Positions 8,307 to 15,786 of a DNA stretch of 37,863 bases are shown here, piece after piece. This DNA comes from Deltaproteobacteria bacterium (GTDB taxonomy: Bacteria > Myxococcota_A > Polyangia > Polyangiales > JADJMO01). The stretch lies in the NCBI GenBank assembly GCA_025363655.1, contig JANYDK010000048.1, positions 1-37,863 of the forward strand, read 5' to 3'. Within the stretch, counting starts at the first letter, position 1, and each line of letters begins with the position of its first letter. The notes beneath the pieces were generated by a model. The model worked only from the letters and a program-made list of their open reading frames with translations, searched no databases and was not told the origin of the DNA. The position numbers and the translations under genes are program-made.

Positions 8307-9044
8307 ATGCATTCTCAGGTTATGCATTGGCTCCGACAGGGCCTAATTTCAGCGGTATTGGCCGGTTGCGTCGGTTGCGGGAGCACCTCGGGTGATCCAG
8401 GCGGCGGGGCCGACACGGGCGTCGAGCTCGACACGGGCGTCGTCGTCGATACGGGGGTACTGGGGGTCGACACGGCCGTTGCAGATACGAGTGGGCCGCC
8501 GCCAGCTGCGCGACGGCTACCCTGTCTCGACTCCAGCGGGCTCGGCACCGACCTAGCGCTCGACCAATTCGGCGCGCTCGAGGGCGAGCTCGTCTCGCTC
8601 GTGCCACCTGGTACCCATGGGTGCCCGAGCGACACCGATCACCTGCATCTCCAGCTCGAGGCCAACGGCAAGCGCTACGACGTCGCCATCACCGTCGACT
8701 CGACCACTGGCGGCGCGCCGCTCGGCATTTTCACGCGTGACCTGCCGGCGTCGTCGGCGCCGGTCGGTTGGAGCGCCGCGGGGTTCGATTTCGCGTCGGC
8801 GTTCAAGGTCTCGTCGGCCGACTTCGTCGCCACAGCGAAGGCGCCTCTGCTCACGAAGCTGCAAAACGAGCTCAAAAACGTCTCGCTCGTCTCCATCCAC
8901 GGGCGCAGCTATCCCGATGGAACGGGGCTGCACAACGTGCATCGGAACGGCGGCGGCCACGACGGCGTCATCCTGGTGCGTCGCGGCGGCGCCGGGCTCA
9001 CCGATCACGCCATCGCGCTCCGCTTCTCCACCGACGTATTCTGA
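8307..9044 (+). CDS. Lipoprotein, possibly DUF2278-like
   Basis: This encodes 245 residues from ATG 8307; in-frame ATGs at 8292 and 8322 are alternatives. Signal peptide and lipobox VLAGC are clear. The mature N-terminus is a low-complexity Asp-Thr-Gly stretch (repeats of DTGV), a common spacer in myxobacterial lipoproteins. The C-terminal domain (about 70-245) contains HLHLQLEANGKRYDVAITV and GTGLHNVHRNGGGHDGVILV. The latter resembles the conserved His/Asn/Gly segment of DUF2278 (YukJ-like) proteins; this is a recollection-level match. The stop overlaps the ABC ATPase start by one base (TGATG), so the gene is probably co-translated with the transporter, although an envelope lipoprotein of this type is not a usual importer part. 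Confidence 0.82.
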   Translation: MHSQVMHWLRQGLISAVLAGCVGCGSTSGDPGGGADTGVELDTGVVVDTGVLGVDTAVADTSGPPPAARRLPCLDSSGLGTDLALDQFGALEGELVSLVPPGTHGCPSDTDHLHLQLEANGKRYDVAITVDSTTGGAPLGIFTRDLPASSAPVGWSAAGFDFASAFKVSSADFVATAKAPLLTKLQNELKNVSLVSIHGRSYPDGTGLHNVHRNGGGHDGVILVRRGGAGLTDHAIALRFSTDVF

Positions 9045-9823
9045 TGCTAGATGCCCAGGTGGGCACCCCTGCGGTGACGATGCGCGGTGTTTCGCGAGCC
9101 TTCCGCCCCGAAGGCGAAGCGCCGGTGGTCGCCCTCTCGGCGGTCGATCTGACGATTGACGAAGGCGCGTTCGTCGCGCTCCTCGGTCCCTCGGGGTGCG
9201 GCAAGAGCACGCTCTTGCGCCTGGTCGCGGGGCTCGATCGCCCCGACGCTGGAAAAATAGAGGCCCCCGCGCTCGCTTCGCAGGAGATCGGCTTCGTCTT
9301 CCAAGACGCGCACCTCCTTCCTTGGCGTACGGTCGAAGAGAACGTGGCGCTGCCGCTGCAACTTCGCGGAGTGAACTCGACCGCCGGCGATCACACCGCG
9401 CGCGTTCGTGAAGCACTACGCGAGGTCGACCTCGAGTCCGCCGCGCGTCGCTACCCGGCCGAGCTCTCGGGTGGCATGCGGATGCGTGCGTCGATCGCCC
9501 GCGCGCTCGTCACGCGTCCGCGACTGCTCCTGATGGACGAGCCCTTCGCCGCGCTCGACGAGATCACGCGGCATCGCCTCGACGAGCGACTGCACGAGCT
9601 CTGGCGCGAGCAAGGGCTGACCATCCTCTTCGTCACCCACACCATCTTCGAGGCCACGTTCCTCGCGCAGCGCGCGCTGGTGATGGGACGGAGGCCAGGG
9701 CGCATCCTCCGCGACGTGATCCTCGATTTGCCGGAAAAACGTGAGCCTTCGTTGCGCGCGTCGCCGGCGTTCATGCGAGAAGCACAGCAGCTCCTCGAAG
9801 GTCTCGAGGAGGCGAGCGCATGA
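9044..9823 (+). CDS. ABC transporter ATP-binding protein (NitT/TauT type)
   Basis: This 259-residue protein has every motif of a functional nucleotide-binding domain: Walker A GPSGCGKST (48-56), Q-loop FVFQDAHLLPWR, signature LSGGM, Walker B LLLMDEPF and H-loop VTHT. The length, the PWRTVEENV segment after the Q-loop and the tail with EPSLRASPAF are typical of the SsuB/TauB/ThiZ group, which powers import of nitrate, sulfonates, taurine or thiamine pyrimidine precursors. It hydrolyses ATP at the cytoplasmic face. The ATG overlaps the stop of the lipoprotein upstream by one base, and the stop overlaps the permease start (ATGA). An open frame before 9044 is shadow sequence. The substrate is best inferred from the binding protein at 11585. 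Confidence 0.96.
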   Translation: MLDAQVGTPAVTMRGVSRAFRPEGEAPVVALSAVDLTIDEGAFVALLGPSGCGKSTLLRLVAGLDRPDAGKIEAPALASQEIGFVFQDAHLLPWRTVEENVALPLQLRGVNSTAGDHTARVREALREVDLESAARRYPAELSGGMRMRASIARALVTRPRLLLMDEPFAALDEITRHRLDERLHELWREQGLTILFVTHTIFEATFLAQRALVMGRRPGRILRDVILDLPEKREPSLRASPAFMREAQQLLEGLEEASA

Positions 9824-10629
9824 GCAGCGAGTCCACGCGCGCCGAATCGGGGGCGCTCGGGCGTGCGCTCTCGTTCTCGCTTCCTCCGCTCGTCGCGGCG
9901 GTGATCTTTTTCGCCGTCTGGGAGGTGCTCGTCGCGCAGCTCCACGTGAAGCCGTTCCTGCTTCCCGCGCCGTCGGCCATCGCCAAGGTCGCGCTCGCCG
10001 AGCGCAAGCTCCTGATGGCCGCGATGCAGGTCACCGCCGAGACTGCGCTCGCGGGCTTCGGGCTCAGCGCGATCGTCGGCGTCCTCGTCGCCATCGTCCT
10101 CGCCAGCTCTCGCCTCGTCGAGCGTGCGCTCTTCCCCTACGCGCTCGTGCTTCAGACGGTGCCGATCGTCGCCATCGCGCCGCTCCTCGTGCTCTGGTTC
10201 GGCGTCGGCGCGCGTGCGGTCACTGCGTCGGCGTTCATCGTCTCCGTCTTCCCGGTCATCACCAACGCCCTCGCCGGCCTGCGATCCGTCGATCCGAACC
10301 TGCGCGATCTCTTCCGACTCTACGGCGCCTCGCGCCTCGCGCGTCTCTTCCGCCTGGAGCTGCCGTGGGCGACGCCGAGCATCGCGACGGGGCTACGCGT
10401 CGCGTGCGGGCTCGCGGTCATCGGCGCCATCGTCGGCGAGTTCGTCGCTGGATTCGCCGAGGATGATCAGGGGCTCGGGATCGTGGTGCTGACGTCGTAC
10501 AGGCAGCTGCGGACCGATTTGTTGTTCGCCGCGGTGACCGGGTCGGCGCTGCTCGGGCTCGCGATGTTTGCCGGCGTGACCGTGCTGTCACACCTGGTTT
10601 TGCGCCGCTGGCACGCGTCGGCGAAGTAG
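9820..10629 (+). CDS. ABC transporter permease (NitT/TauT, SsuC/ThiX-like)
   Basis: This is a 269-residue inner-membrane permease with about six helices. The BPD_transp_1 coupling (EAA) loop is visible as LYGASRLARLFRLELPWATP, followed by GLRVACGLAVIGAIVGEF, a strongly conserved stretch in this family. It starts with ATG inside the ATGA overlap with the ATPase, so the two are made together. It forms the homodimeric channel of the importer with the ATPase (9044) and probably the binding lipoprotein (11585). The next gene, 1 bp after the stop, is on the other strand. Confidence 0.95.
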   Translation: MSSESTRAESGALGRALSFSLPPLVAAVIFFAVWEVLVAQLHVKPFLLPAPSAIAKVALAERKLLMAAMQVTAETALAGFGLSAIVGVLVAIVLASSRLVERALFPYALVLQTVPIVAIAPLLVLWFGVGARAVTASAFIVSVFPVITNALAGLRSVDPNLRDLFRLYGASRLARLFRLELPWATPSIATGLRVACGLAVIGAIVGEFVAGFAEDDQGLGIVVLTSYRQLRTDLLFAAVTGSALLGLAMFAGVTVLSHLVLRRWHASAK

Positions 10630-10630
10630 C

Positions 10631-10948
10631 TCAGTTCGGACAGTTCTTCTTGATGCAGGACTCGACCTCGTCGAGGTCTTTCGACTTGTTGATGCAATTG
10701 ACGTTGCACTCGTAGGTCTTCGGGTCGTCCTTCTTCAACTTCTCCATGTCCTTGGCGCAGTCGTCGGCGAAGCTCTTCGAGTCTTCTTTGGTGACGAGCT
10801 TGCCCTGCTTGTCGAACTTGTCCGCCATGAGCTTGGCGAAGCGATCGCAGATTTTGTCGGGGCTATCCTTGCAGCCGGGCCCGGTGACGAGCATGAGTGC
10901 GAGACCGGCGAAGGGAACGAGCATCAGGGCACGGCGCAAAAGAGGCAT
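10631..10948 (-). CDS. Small Cys-rich lipoprotein (paralogue of the one at 13673)
   Basis: This is a 105-residue protein from ATG 10948 with a hydrophobic signal (MLVPFAGLALMLV) and a Cys in TGPGC, a weak lipobox. The mature part is Lys/Asp-rich and has six further cysteines. The pattern CKDSPDKICDRF ... CAKDMEKLKKDDPKTYEC ... C ... C ... C matches the 111-residue protein at 13673-14008, so the two are paralogues. It is probably a small alpha-helical, disulfide-stapled lipid-anchored envelope protein. It sits on the opposite strand between transporter genes and ends 1 bp from the permease stop. Function unknown. Confidence 0.85.
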   Translation of the reverse strand: MPLLRRALMLVPFAGLALMLVTGPGCKDSPDKICDRFAKLMADKFDKQGKLVTKEDSKSFADDCAKDMEKLKKDDPKTYECNVNCINKSKDLDEVESCIKKNCPN

Positions 10949-11011
10949 CGAGTCGATGAGACCAAATACGGCGAGGCGAAGGAAGGGGCATCGTCGCCGA
11001 GGGGTGACGAC

Positions 11012-11554
11012 ATGCTGACCGCCGCCCTCTTCCTCGCCCAAGTGGCTGCCCCGGCCGCCCCGAACGTGCCGCCTCTGCCCGAGACTCCGGCCGAGACTTC
11101 GGCCGAGGCCGCGCAACGCGACGAGCGGCGTGGCCTGCTCCAGCACACGACCTTCATCCTCCCAGGGGCTCAGCTCGTCACCTGGGTCCCCTCTCGCGAG
11201 TCGCACGAACGCGCGACCGGCGGCGGCTTCGAGGTGTCGGTGGCCCATCACTACGGCAACGGCGATCCGGTCCTCGGCGCCCTCGCGCTCGTCGAACGCC
11301 TCGATCGCACGCGCATCGGCGGTGGCCTCGAATTCGGCTTCGATCTCGTCGGCCTCGAGCTCTGCGTGATCCGCGAGCTCGCCTCGTCGAAGGGCGGCGC
11401 GCAATGGTCGCTCCAAGCCGCGCCGTATGTCTCGTTCGGGTTCATCACCCTCTCGGCGCGCTGGCTCGTCCCGATCACGACGAGCGAAGGCTCACCGGGG
11501 AGCGGCGCGATGCTGACCGCGGGGTTCAAGGTACCGGTGCGCGTCGGGCCTTGA
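11012..11554 (+). CDS. Secreted protein of unknown function
   Basis: The protein has 180 residues from ATG 11012, with a good ribosome site (GAGGGG about 7 bases upstream). The N-terminus MLTAALFLAQVAAPAAP is a short signal peptide followed by a Pro/Glu-rich linker (about 15-45). The remainder has amphipathic beta-type segments (FEVSVAHHYGNG, IGGGLEFGFDLVGLEL, AAPYVSFGFITLSARW, AMLTAGFKVPVRV), suggesting a small outer-membrane barrel or beta-sandwich. It ends 30 bp before the binding-protein gene, so the two are probably co-transcribed. No family recognised. Confidence 0.8.
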   Translation: MLTAALFLAQVAAPAAPNVPPLPETPAETSAEAAQRDERRGLLQHTTFILPGAQLVTWVPSRESHERATGGGFEVSVAHHYGNGDPVLGALALVERLDRTRIGGGLEFGFDLVGLELCVIRELASSKGGAQWSLQAAPYVSFGFITLSARWLVPITTSEGSPGSGAMLTAGFKVPVRVGP

Positions 11555-11584
11555 TCGCGGCGGTCTCGTCGTATCCTGCCGCGG

Positions 11585-12577
11585 ATGCACTTCCACGGCC
11601 GTCGCATAACATTGCTATCTATCCTCCCGTTCGCGATCGCGGCGCTCGTCGGATGCAAGAAGGGCAGCAGCTCGAGCACTGGGGGCGGTGGCGGCACCAA
11701 GGTGAAGGTGCAGCTCAACTGGGTGCCGGAGCCGGAGTTCGGGGGCATCTACGCCGCGCGTGAAGGCGGGCTCTACAAGAAGGCGGGGCTCGACGTCGAC
11801 GTCATCGGTGGGGGGCCGTCGTCCCCGGTCGTGCAGCTCGTCGCCGCCGGTCAGGCCGATTTCGGCGTCGCCGCCGCGGAAGACGTGGTCGTCGCCCGCG
11901 CACGAAAAATCGACATCGTCGCTATCTACGCCACCTTCCAGACGTCGCCGCAGGCGGTGATGGTGCACGCCGCGCGCGGCCTCAGGTCGCTCGCCGACTT
12001 GAACAGCGGCACCCTCGCGCTCGAGACCGGGGCGCCCTTCGGAGCGTTCCTCAAGAAGAAGTACGGCTTCACGGGCGTCGCGGTCGTCCCCAGCGACGGC
12101 GGCGTCGCCAAATTCCTCAACGACACCTCGTACGCCCAGCAGTGCTTCGTCACCTCCGAGCCGCTCGCGGCGAAGGCGAAGGGCGCCGATCCGCAGGTCT
12201 TCCTCGTCGCCGAGGCGGGGTTCAATCCCTACGCCAACGTCCTCATCACGAACGGTGCGACCCTCAAAGAGAAGCTCCCCATGGTCCGCTCCTTCGTCGC
12301 CGCCACCGCCGAAGGCTGGCGCGCCTACCTCACCGATCCGAAACCTACGAACGGCACCATGTCGGCGCTCAACACCGCGATGGACCCCGCCACCTTCGCC
12401 GCCGTCGCCGATGCACAGAAGCCTCTCATCGAGACCGCCGACACCGCTCGTGATGGCCTCGGCACGATGAACGACGCTCGTTGGTCCGCGCTCGTCGCCC
12501 AGCTGCTCGACGTCGGCACCATCCCCACGGCCCCCGAGGCGAGAGACTGCTACAGCCTGGAAGCCTTGAAAAAATAG
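11585..12577 (+). CDS. ABC substrate-binding lipoprotein, NMT1/THI5-like
   Basis: This 330-residue lipoprotein has a signal peptide and lipobox ALVGC (Cys24), then a Ser/Gly-rich tether. The opening of the mature domain, VQLNWVPEPEFGGIYAAREG, is the hallmark of the NMT1/THI5-like family (ThiY and related proteins), which bind the thiamine pyrimidine precursor HMP or its formyl-amino form; related members bind riboflavin, sulfonates or nitrate. GGGPSSPVVQLVAAGQADFGVA continues the same fold. It is the natural partner of the ATPase and permease at 9044-10629 although two genes intervene. I see no TPP riboswitch nearby and no thiamine biosynthesis gene, so the substrate remains a guess. The 3' end overlaps the convergent hydrolase gene by 28 bp. 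Confidence 0.92.
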   Translation: MHFHGRRITLLSILPFAIAALVGCKKGSSSSTGGGGGTKVKVQLNWVPEPEFGGIYAAREGGLYKKAGLDVDVIGGGPSSPVVQLVAAGQADFGVAAAEDVVVARARKIDIVAIYATFQTSPQAVMVHAARGLRSLADLNSGTLALETGAPFGAFLKKKYGFTGVAVVPSDGGVAKFLNDTSYAQQCFVTSEPLAAKAKGADPQVFLVAEAGFNPYANVLITNGATLKEKLPMVRSFVAATAEGWRAYLTDPKPTNGTMSALNTAMDPATFAAVADAQKPLIETADTARDGLGTMNDARWSALVAQLLDVGTIPTAPEARDCYSLEALKK

Positions 12578-13638
12578 CGTCGTCGTGATCGGGTGCGCGC
12601 GAGCGAAGCGATCGTCGCGAGCGAGAGCAGCGAGGAGAAGGGCGAGCCCTGCGCTGATTCGCTCGTCGTGCAACCGCATCGGCCGGGAGCGACCGCCGAC
12701 GGGCCCGCCTCGGTGAGAGCCGCGTCTGCGCCTGGGCCCGCGTCTGTACCTGCGCCTGCACCTGCGCCTGCACCTGCACCTGCGCCCGCGCCCGCACCCG
12801 CGTCTGCGCCCGCGCCCGCATCAGGGACGGCGATCGCACATTGCAGCTGCCTCGCCCCCAACCAATCCAACAACTCTCCCGTCTTCCCCGCCGCCTCCAA
12901 CGCCGCCCTCTCTCCCGCGTGATTCTTCTTCGGCAGCAAGTCCCAAACGACTTCCTCACCACACCCGTCGAACCACGCGCGGGCGTCTTTTGCATACCCA
13001 TGGAATGGATTCGCGTCACCGACGAGGAAGTACGCCGGGAGCTTGCAGGTCTTCGGACACGCTGCGGTGTGCGCGCCGACGCCTCCGCCGGCGAAGACGA
13101 CTGCGGCGAAGCGCGATTCGAGATCGGGTGCGCGATAGCCGATGTACGAGGCGCCGCCTGACCAACCGGCGAGCCAGGTGCGGTCGTGATCGATGCCGAT
13201 CGTGGCGTCGAGGGTGGCGAGGTGAGGATCGAACCAGGTGACGGGCGGTGCCCACTCCCACCAGCGACCCGTGCAGCCCTCGGCCTTCGGACAGAGCGGC
13301 GCGAAGAGGACGATGCCGCGCGCGGCGGCTGCTTTTTCCCAGGGCGCGACGTCGGCAGCGGCGGTGGAGTAATCCCCGTGGAGGACGACGAGGAGCGGCG
13401 CCTTCTTCACGCCAGCCTCAGCACCCGCAGCCAGCCCGGGAGGGACGATCGTCAGGCAGCCTTTGCAGGGGAAGTCCTTCTTCCGTTCGCCGACGGGCGT
13501 CGGCGCTGCAGCGGCTTCACGCGCAATCGACGTCAGCGACGTCAGCGACGTCAGCGCAAAGGCGAAACACAGTGCGACAAAAACAGCGCCGCCGGAGCGC
13601 TGGTGCGCGAGGAGTGTGAGCTTGCGCTGCAACTCCAT
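12550..13638 (-). CDS. Secreted alpha/beta hydrolase (PHB-depolymerase/esterase-like) with MYXO-CTERM-like tail
   Basis: The protein has 362 residues from ATG 13638. It has a signal peptide with a repeated LTS motif, cleaved near residue 44. The hydrolase domain (about 55-250) shows LLVVLHGD (oxyanion strand), the nucleophile elbow GWSGG with Ser160, a candidate acid in VGDANPF (Asp208) and a candidate His in KKNHAGE (His240). This is the layout of esterase/PHB-depolymerase-type polyester or feruloyl hydrolases. A Gly-Ala/Asp low-complexity linker (about 275-315) leads to RCGCTTS, a hydrophobic helix and SRRR, a MYXO-CTERM-like signal with the frequent CGC start. After the Arg cluster is an unusual extra tail, YFFKASRL, encoded in the 28-bp overlap with the convergent binding-protein gene. 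Probably a surface-anchored extracellular esterase. Confidence 0.88.
   Translation of the reverse strand: MELQRKLTLLAHQRSGGAVFVALCFAFALTSLTSLTSIAREAAAAPTPVGERKKDFPCKGCLTIVPPGLAAGAEAGVKKAPLLVVLHGDYSTAAADVAPWEKAAAARGIVLFAPLCPKAEGCTGRWWEWAPPVTWFDPHLATLDATIGIDHDRTWLAGWSGGASYIGYRAPDLESRFAAVVFAGGGVGAHTAACPKTCKLPAYFLVGDANPFHGYAKDARAWFDGCGEEVVWDLLPKKNHAGERAALEAAGKTGELLDWLGARQLQCAIAVPDAGAGADAGAGAGAGAGAGAGAGAGTDAGPGADAALTEAGPSAVAPGRCGCTTSESAQGSPFSSLLSLATIASLARTRSRRRYFFKASRL
12723..12822 (-). repeat. Hexanucleotide repeat encoding Gly-Ala linker
   Basis: These are degenerate tandem hexamers (GCAGGT, GCGGGC and variants on the minus strand) encoding the Gly-Ala/Asp linker of the esterase between its catalytic domain and sorting tail. 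Confidence 0.85.
13529..13555 (-). repeat. Three exact 9-bp tandem copies (GACGTCAGC)
   Basis: This perfect triplication in the esterase signal-peptide region encodes a repeated Leu-Thr-Ser. It is a short in-frame slippage-type expansion. Confidence 0.85.
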
Positions 13639-13672
13639 CACGCGACGCCCCGGCGGAGACGCGAACCGACGA

Positions 13673-14008
13673 CTACTTCTTGTCGTCCTTGTCGTCCTTG
13701 AGACCACCCTTCACGTCCTTGGACTTGAGCATGCAGGCGAAGAGACAGCCCATCGCGCCGTCGTAGTCGCTCATGTCGGAGCAGGTGGCGACGCACTTGA
13801 ACGTCTCCGGATCCTTCTCCTTCATGTCCGCCATCTCCTTGACGCACTTGTCCATGTCCTTGGAGTCGGCCTTCTTCTTGTCCTTGTCCTTGGCGCCCTT
13901 CTCCTCGAGGTCTGCCATCTTCTTGCAGACCTTCTCGGGGGAGTTTCCACAGCCCCAGGCAAAGAGCGCCAGTGCCGAAATCGCGATCATCTTCGAAAGA
14001 TTCTTCAT
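13673..14008 (-). CDS. Small Cys- and Lys-rich lipoprotein (paralogue of 10631)
   Basis: This encodes 111 residues from ATG 14008, chosen because GGAG lies six bases upstream; the TTG at 14020 has no such support. The signal MKNLSKMIAISALALF is followed by the lipobox-like AWGC. The mature protein is rich in Lys/Asp/Glu and mostly helical. Its cysteine pattern matches the 10631 protein: CGNSPEKVC, then KCVKEMADMKEKDPETFKC, then three further cysteines, ending in a Lys/Asp tail (DDKDDKK). Lipid-anchored, function unknown. It lies 34 bp upstream of the esterase on the same strand, so the pair is probably one transcript. Confidence 0.87.
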   Translation of the reverse strand: MKNLSKMIAISALALFAWGCGNSPEKVCKKMADLEEKGAKDKDKKKADSKDMDKCVKEMADMKEKDPETFKCVATCSDMSDYDGAMGCLFACMLKSKDVKGGLKDDKDDKK

Positions 14009-14172
14009 TGGAGTCTCCAAGGGCTGGTGAGCATCGAGGGCGCGTTGGCCCGTCTGAGGCGAGGGAGCATATGCGATCCGGTGAGAAAGGAAGCACCGAT
14101 GCGCCGGCGTATAGGCACCCTATCGAAAAAAGCGATCCGTCCAAGGCATCGACACTCGGCGGTCACTCACGA

Positions 14173-14193
14173 CAGGATGCCGCAAGCATCCTG
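14173..14193. promoter_or_regulatory. Perfect 8-bp inverted repeat in the 290-bp divergent intergenic region
   Basis: CAGGATGC, a 5-base loop (CGCAA) and GCATCCTG lie between the start of the small lipoprotein (14008, minus) and the amidase (14299, plus). There is no T-run downstream on the plus strand (A5 follows), so it is not a normal terminator for plus-strand transcripts. It could be an operator or an mRNA leader hairpin. Nothing else was seen in 14009-14298. Confidence 0.5.
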
Positions 14194-14298
14194 AAAAACG
14201 AAGAAAGTGGGGAGGATCACGGGCAATCGCTCCGCTTCGCGCGCTTGGACGAACGAGGGATGCCGAGATTCAAGACGCGGCATGCGAACATCGCGGCG

Positions 14299-15687
14299 AT
14301 GCGGTTCGGCGATCGGATCCTCGACGCGTCGGCGCTGGAGCTCGCTCGTCGCATTCGCGCGCGTGAGCTCGACGCCGAAGAGGTGATCGAGCGGTATCTC
14401 GCGCGCATCGACGAGCGTGACCCACGCGTGTCGGCGTGGGTGCAGGTCGATCGCGAAGGGGCGCTGCGCGAGGCGCGACGGAAAGATCGCGAGCGCGACT
14501 CGGGGAAGCCGTTGCCGCCGTTCCATGGAGTTCCGATCGGCATCAAGGATCTGAACTTGGTGAAGGGGCTCTTCGCGCGCTTCGGCTCGCGGGCGTTCGA
14601 GCGCCTCATCGGGCTCGCCGACGACGAGAACGTGAAGCTGCTGCGGCTCGGCGGCTTCGTCATCCTCGGCAAGACATCGACGTCGGAGCTGGGTGCGCTG
14701 CCGATCACCGAGCCGGACATCCATCCGCCGACGCGCAATCCGTGGAACCTCGATCACACGAGCGGTGGCTCGAGCGGCGGCGCGGGTGCGGCGGTGGCGG
14801 CGGGGATGATCCCGATCGCGCAGGGGAGCGACGGTGCCGGCTCGATCCGCATTCCAGCCTCATTTTCCGGGCTCGTCGGGCACAAGCCGTCGCGTGGGCG
14901 GGTCGCCAATTCGTTCGGGCTGGCCGATCGCGACATCATCTACACCTCGGGGCCGATCGGACGCACCGTGGGCGACGTGGCGGCGATGCTCGACGTCATG
15001 AGCGGCATCTCGGTCGGCGCGCCGCACTGGGCACCGCCTCCGCCGAAGTCGTTCGCGCTGCTCGCCGAGGAGCCGTTGAAGAAGCCGCTGCGCGTGCGCG
15101 TCTTGACCCGCACCCACTTGGCGTCGACCCATCCGGAGATCGAAGCGGCGACCCTGCGCGTCGCGAAGGCGTTCGAAGACGAAGGTCATCACGTCGAGGA
15201 AGCCACGCCGCTCGAAGGTTCGGTCGAAGAGTTTCTTCCCATATGGCAGCTCTCGACGGCAGCCGCGCCGGTGCACGACTGGGATCTCGTGCAACCGGTG
15301 ACGCGTTGGCTCGCGCTCGCGGGACGCAACGTCGATCCGGCGCGGGTGCTGGCGGTGCAACGAGAGATGGACGCGCGCATCTCCGCTTGGTTCGCCGGCT
15401 GCGACTTGCTCGTGACGCCGACGGTGCCGGGAGAAGCGCCGCGCATCGGATCGCTCCGAGGTCTCGCGCCCGCCGAGGCCTTCGCCAGTGCGGCGCAGCT
15501 CGGTCCTTTCACGGCGCCCTTCAACGTCACCGGGCAACCGGCGGCGAGCGTGCCCGTCGGCTTCACCGCGAACGGTCTCCCCATCGGCGTGCAGCTGGTC
15601 GGCGCCAAGAACGACGATGGGCTCGTTTTGCAGGCCTGTCGCTTCGTCGAAGAGCGGCTCCCGTTTCGCGATCGACAGGCGCCGTGA
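14299..15687 (+). CDS. Amidase signature family hydrolase
   Basis: This is a 462-residue protein from ATG 14299; an ATG at 14260 is an alternative, but family members begin close to [20 protein letters not shown], favouring 14299. The Ser-cisSer-Lys triad is complete: Lys83 in VPIGIKDLN, cis-Ser158 in SGGSSGG and nucleophile Ser182 in [13 protein letters not shown]. The C-terminal part has the family's [15 protein letters not shown] and [10 protein letters not shown] segments. These enzymes cleave carboxamides (GatA, fatty-acid amide, aryl-amide or 6-aminohexanoate-type substrates). No gatB or gatC neighbour is present, so a stand-alone amidase is more likely than GatA. It is cytoplasmic with no signal peptide. 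A hairpin about 36 bp after the stop separates it from the macro-SIR2 gene. Confidence 0.94.
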   Translation: MRFGDRILDASALELARRIRARELDAEEVIERYLARIDERDPRVSAWVQVDREGALREARRKDRERDSGKPLPPFHGVPIGIKDLNLVKGLFARFGSRAFERLIGLADDENVKLLRLGGFVILGKTSTSELGALPITEPDIHPPTRNPWNLDHTSGGSSGGAGAAVAAGMIPIAQGSDGAGSIRIPASFSGLVGHKPSRGRVANSFGLADRDIIYTSGPIGRTVGDVAAMLDVMSGISVGAPHWAPPPPKSFALLAEEPLKKPLRVRVLTRTHLASTHPEIEAATLRVAKAFEDEGHHVEEATPLEGSVEEFLPIWQLSTAAAPVHDWDLVQPVTRWLALAGRNVDPARVLAVQREMDARISAWFAGCDLLVTPTVPGEAPRIGSLRGLAPAEAFASAAQLGPFTAPFNVTGQPAASVPVGFTANGLPIGVQLVGAKNDDGLVLQACRFVEERLPFRDRQAP

Positions 15688-15722
15688 GTCCGGCGACCGA
15701 GCGAAGCGAGATCGACCGGACG

Positions 15723-15748
15723 GCCAAAGTTGCGAAGCAATCTTTGGC
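15723..15748 (+). terminator. Strong stem-loop between amidase and macro-SIR2 gene
   Basis: GCCAAAG pairs with CTTTGGC and an inner TTGC pairs with GCAA around a GAA loop, giving 11 pairs with one bulged T. There is no long U-run, so it may be a weak intrinsic terminator or a leader structure. It also argues against translation starting at the TTG at 15730, which would lie inside the stem. Confidence 0.5.
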
Positions 15749-15786
15749 GAAACGAAACGCTCGTGATTGAGGCAGACCAACAGCAG

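Noticed and set aside
9044-12577. Thiamine riboswitch for the NMT1/THI5-type importer
   Set aside because: No TPP-riboswitch core motifs were seen upstream of 8307, 9044 or 11012, so thiamine regulation is unsupported.
14173-14198. Intrinsic terminator for the small lipoprotein or amidase
   Set aside because: The stem is perfect, but the run after it on the plus strand is A, and on the minus strand the T-run precedes the stem, so it fits neither direction.
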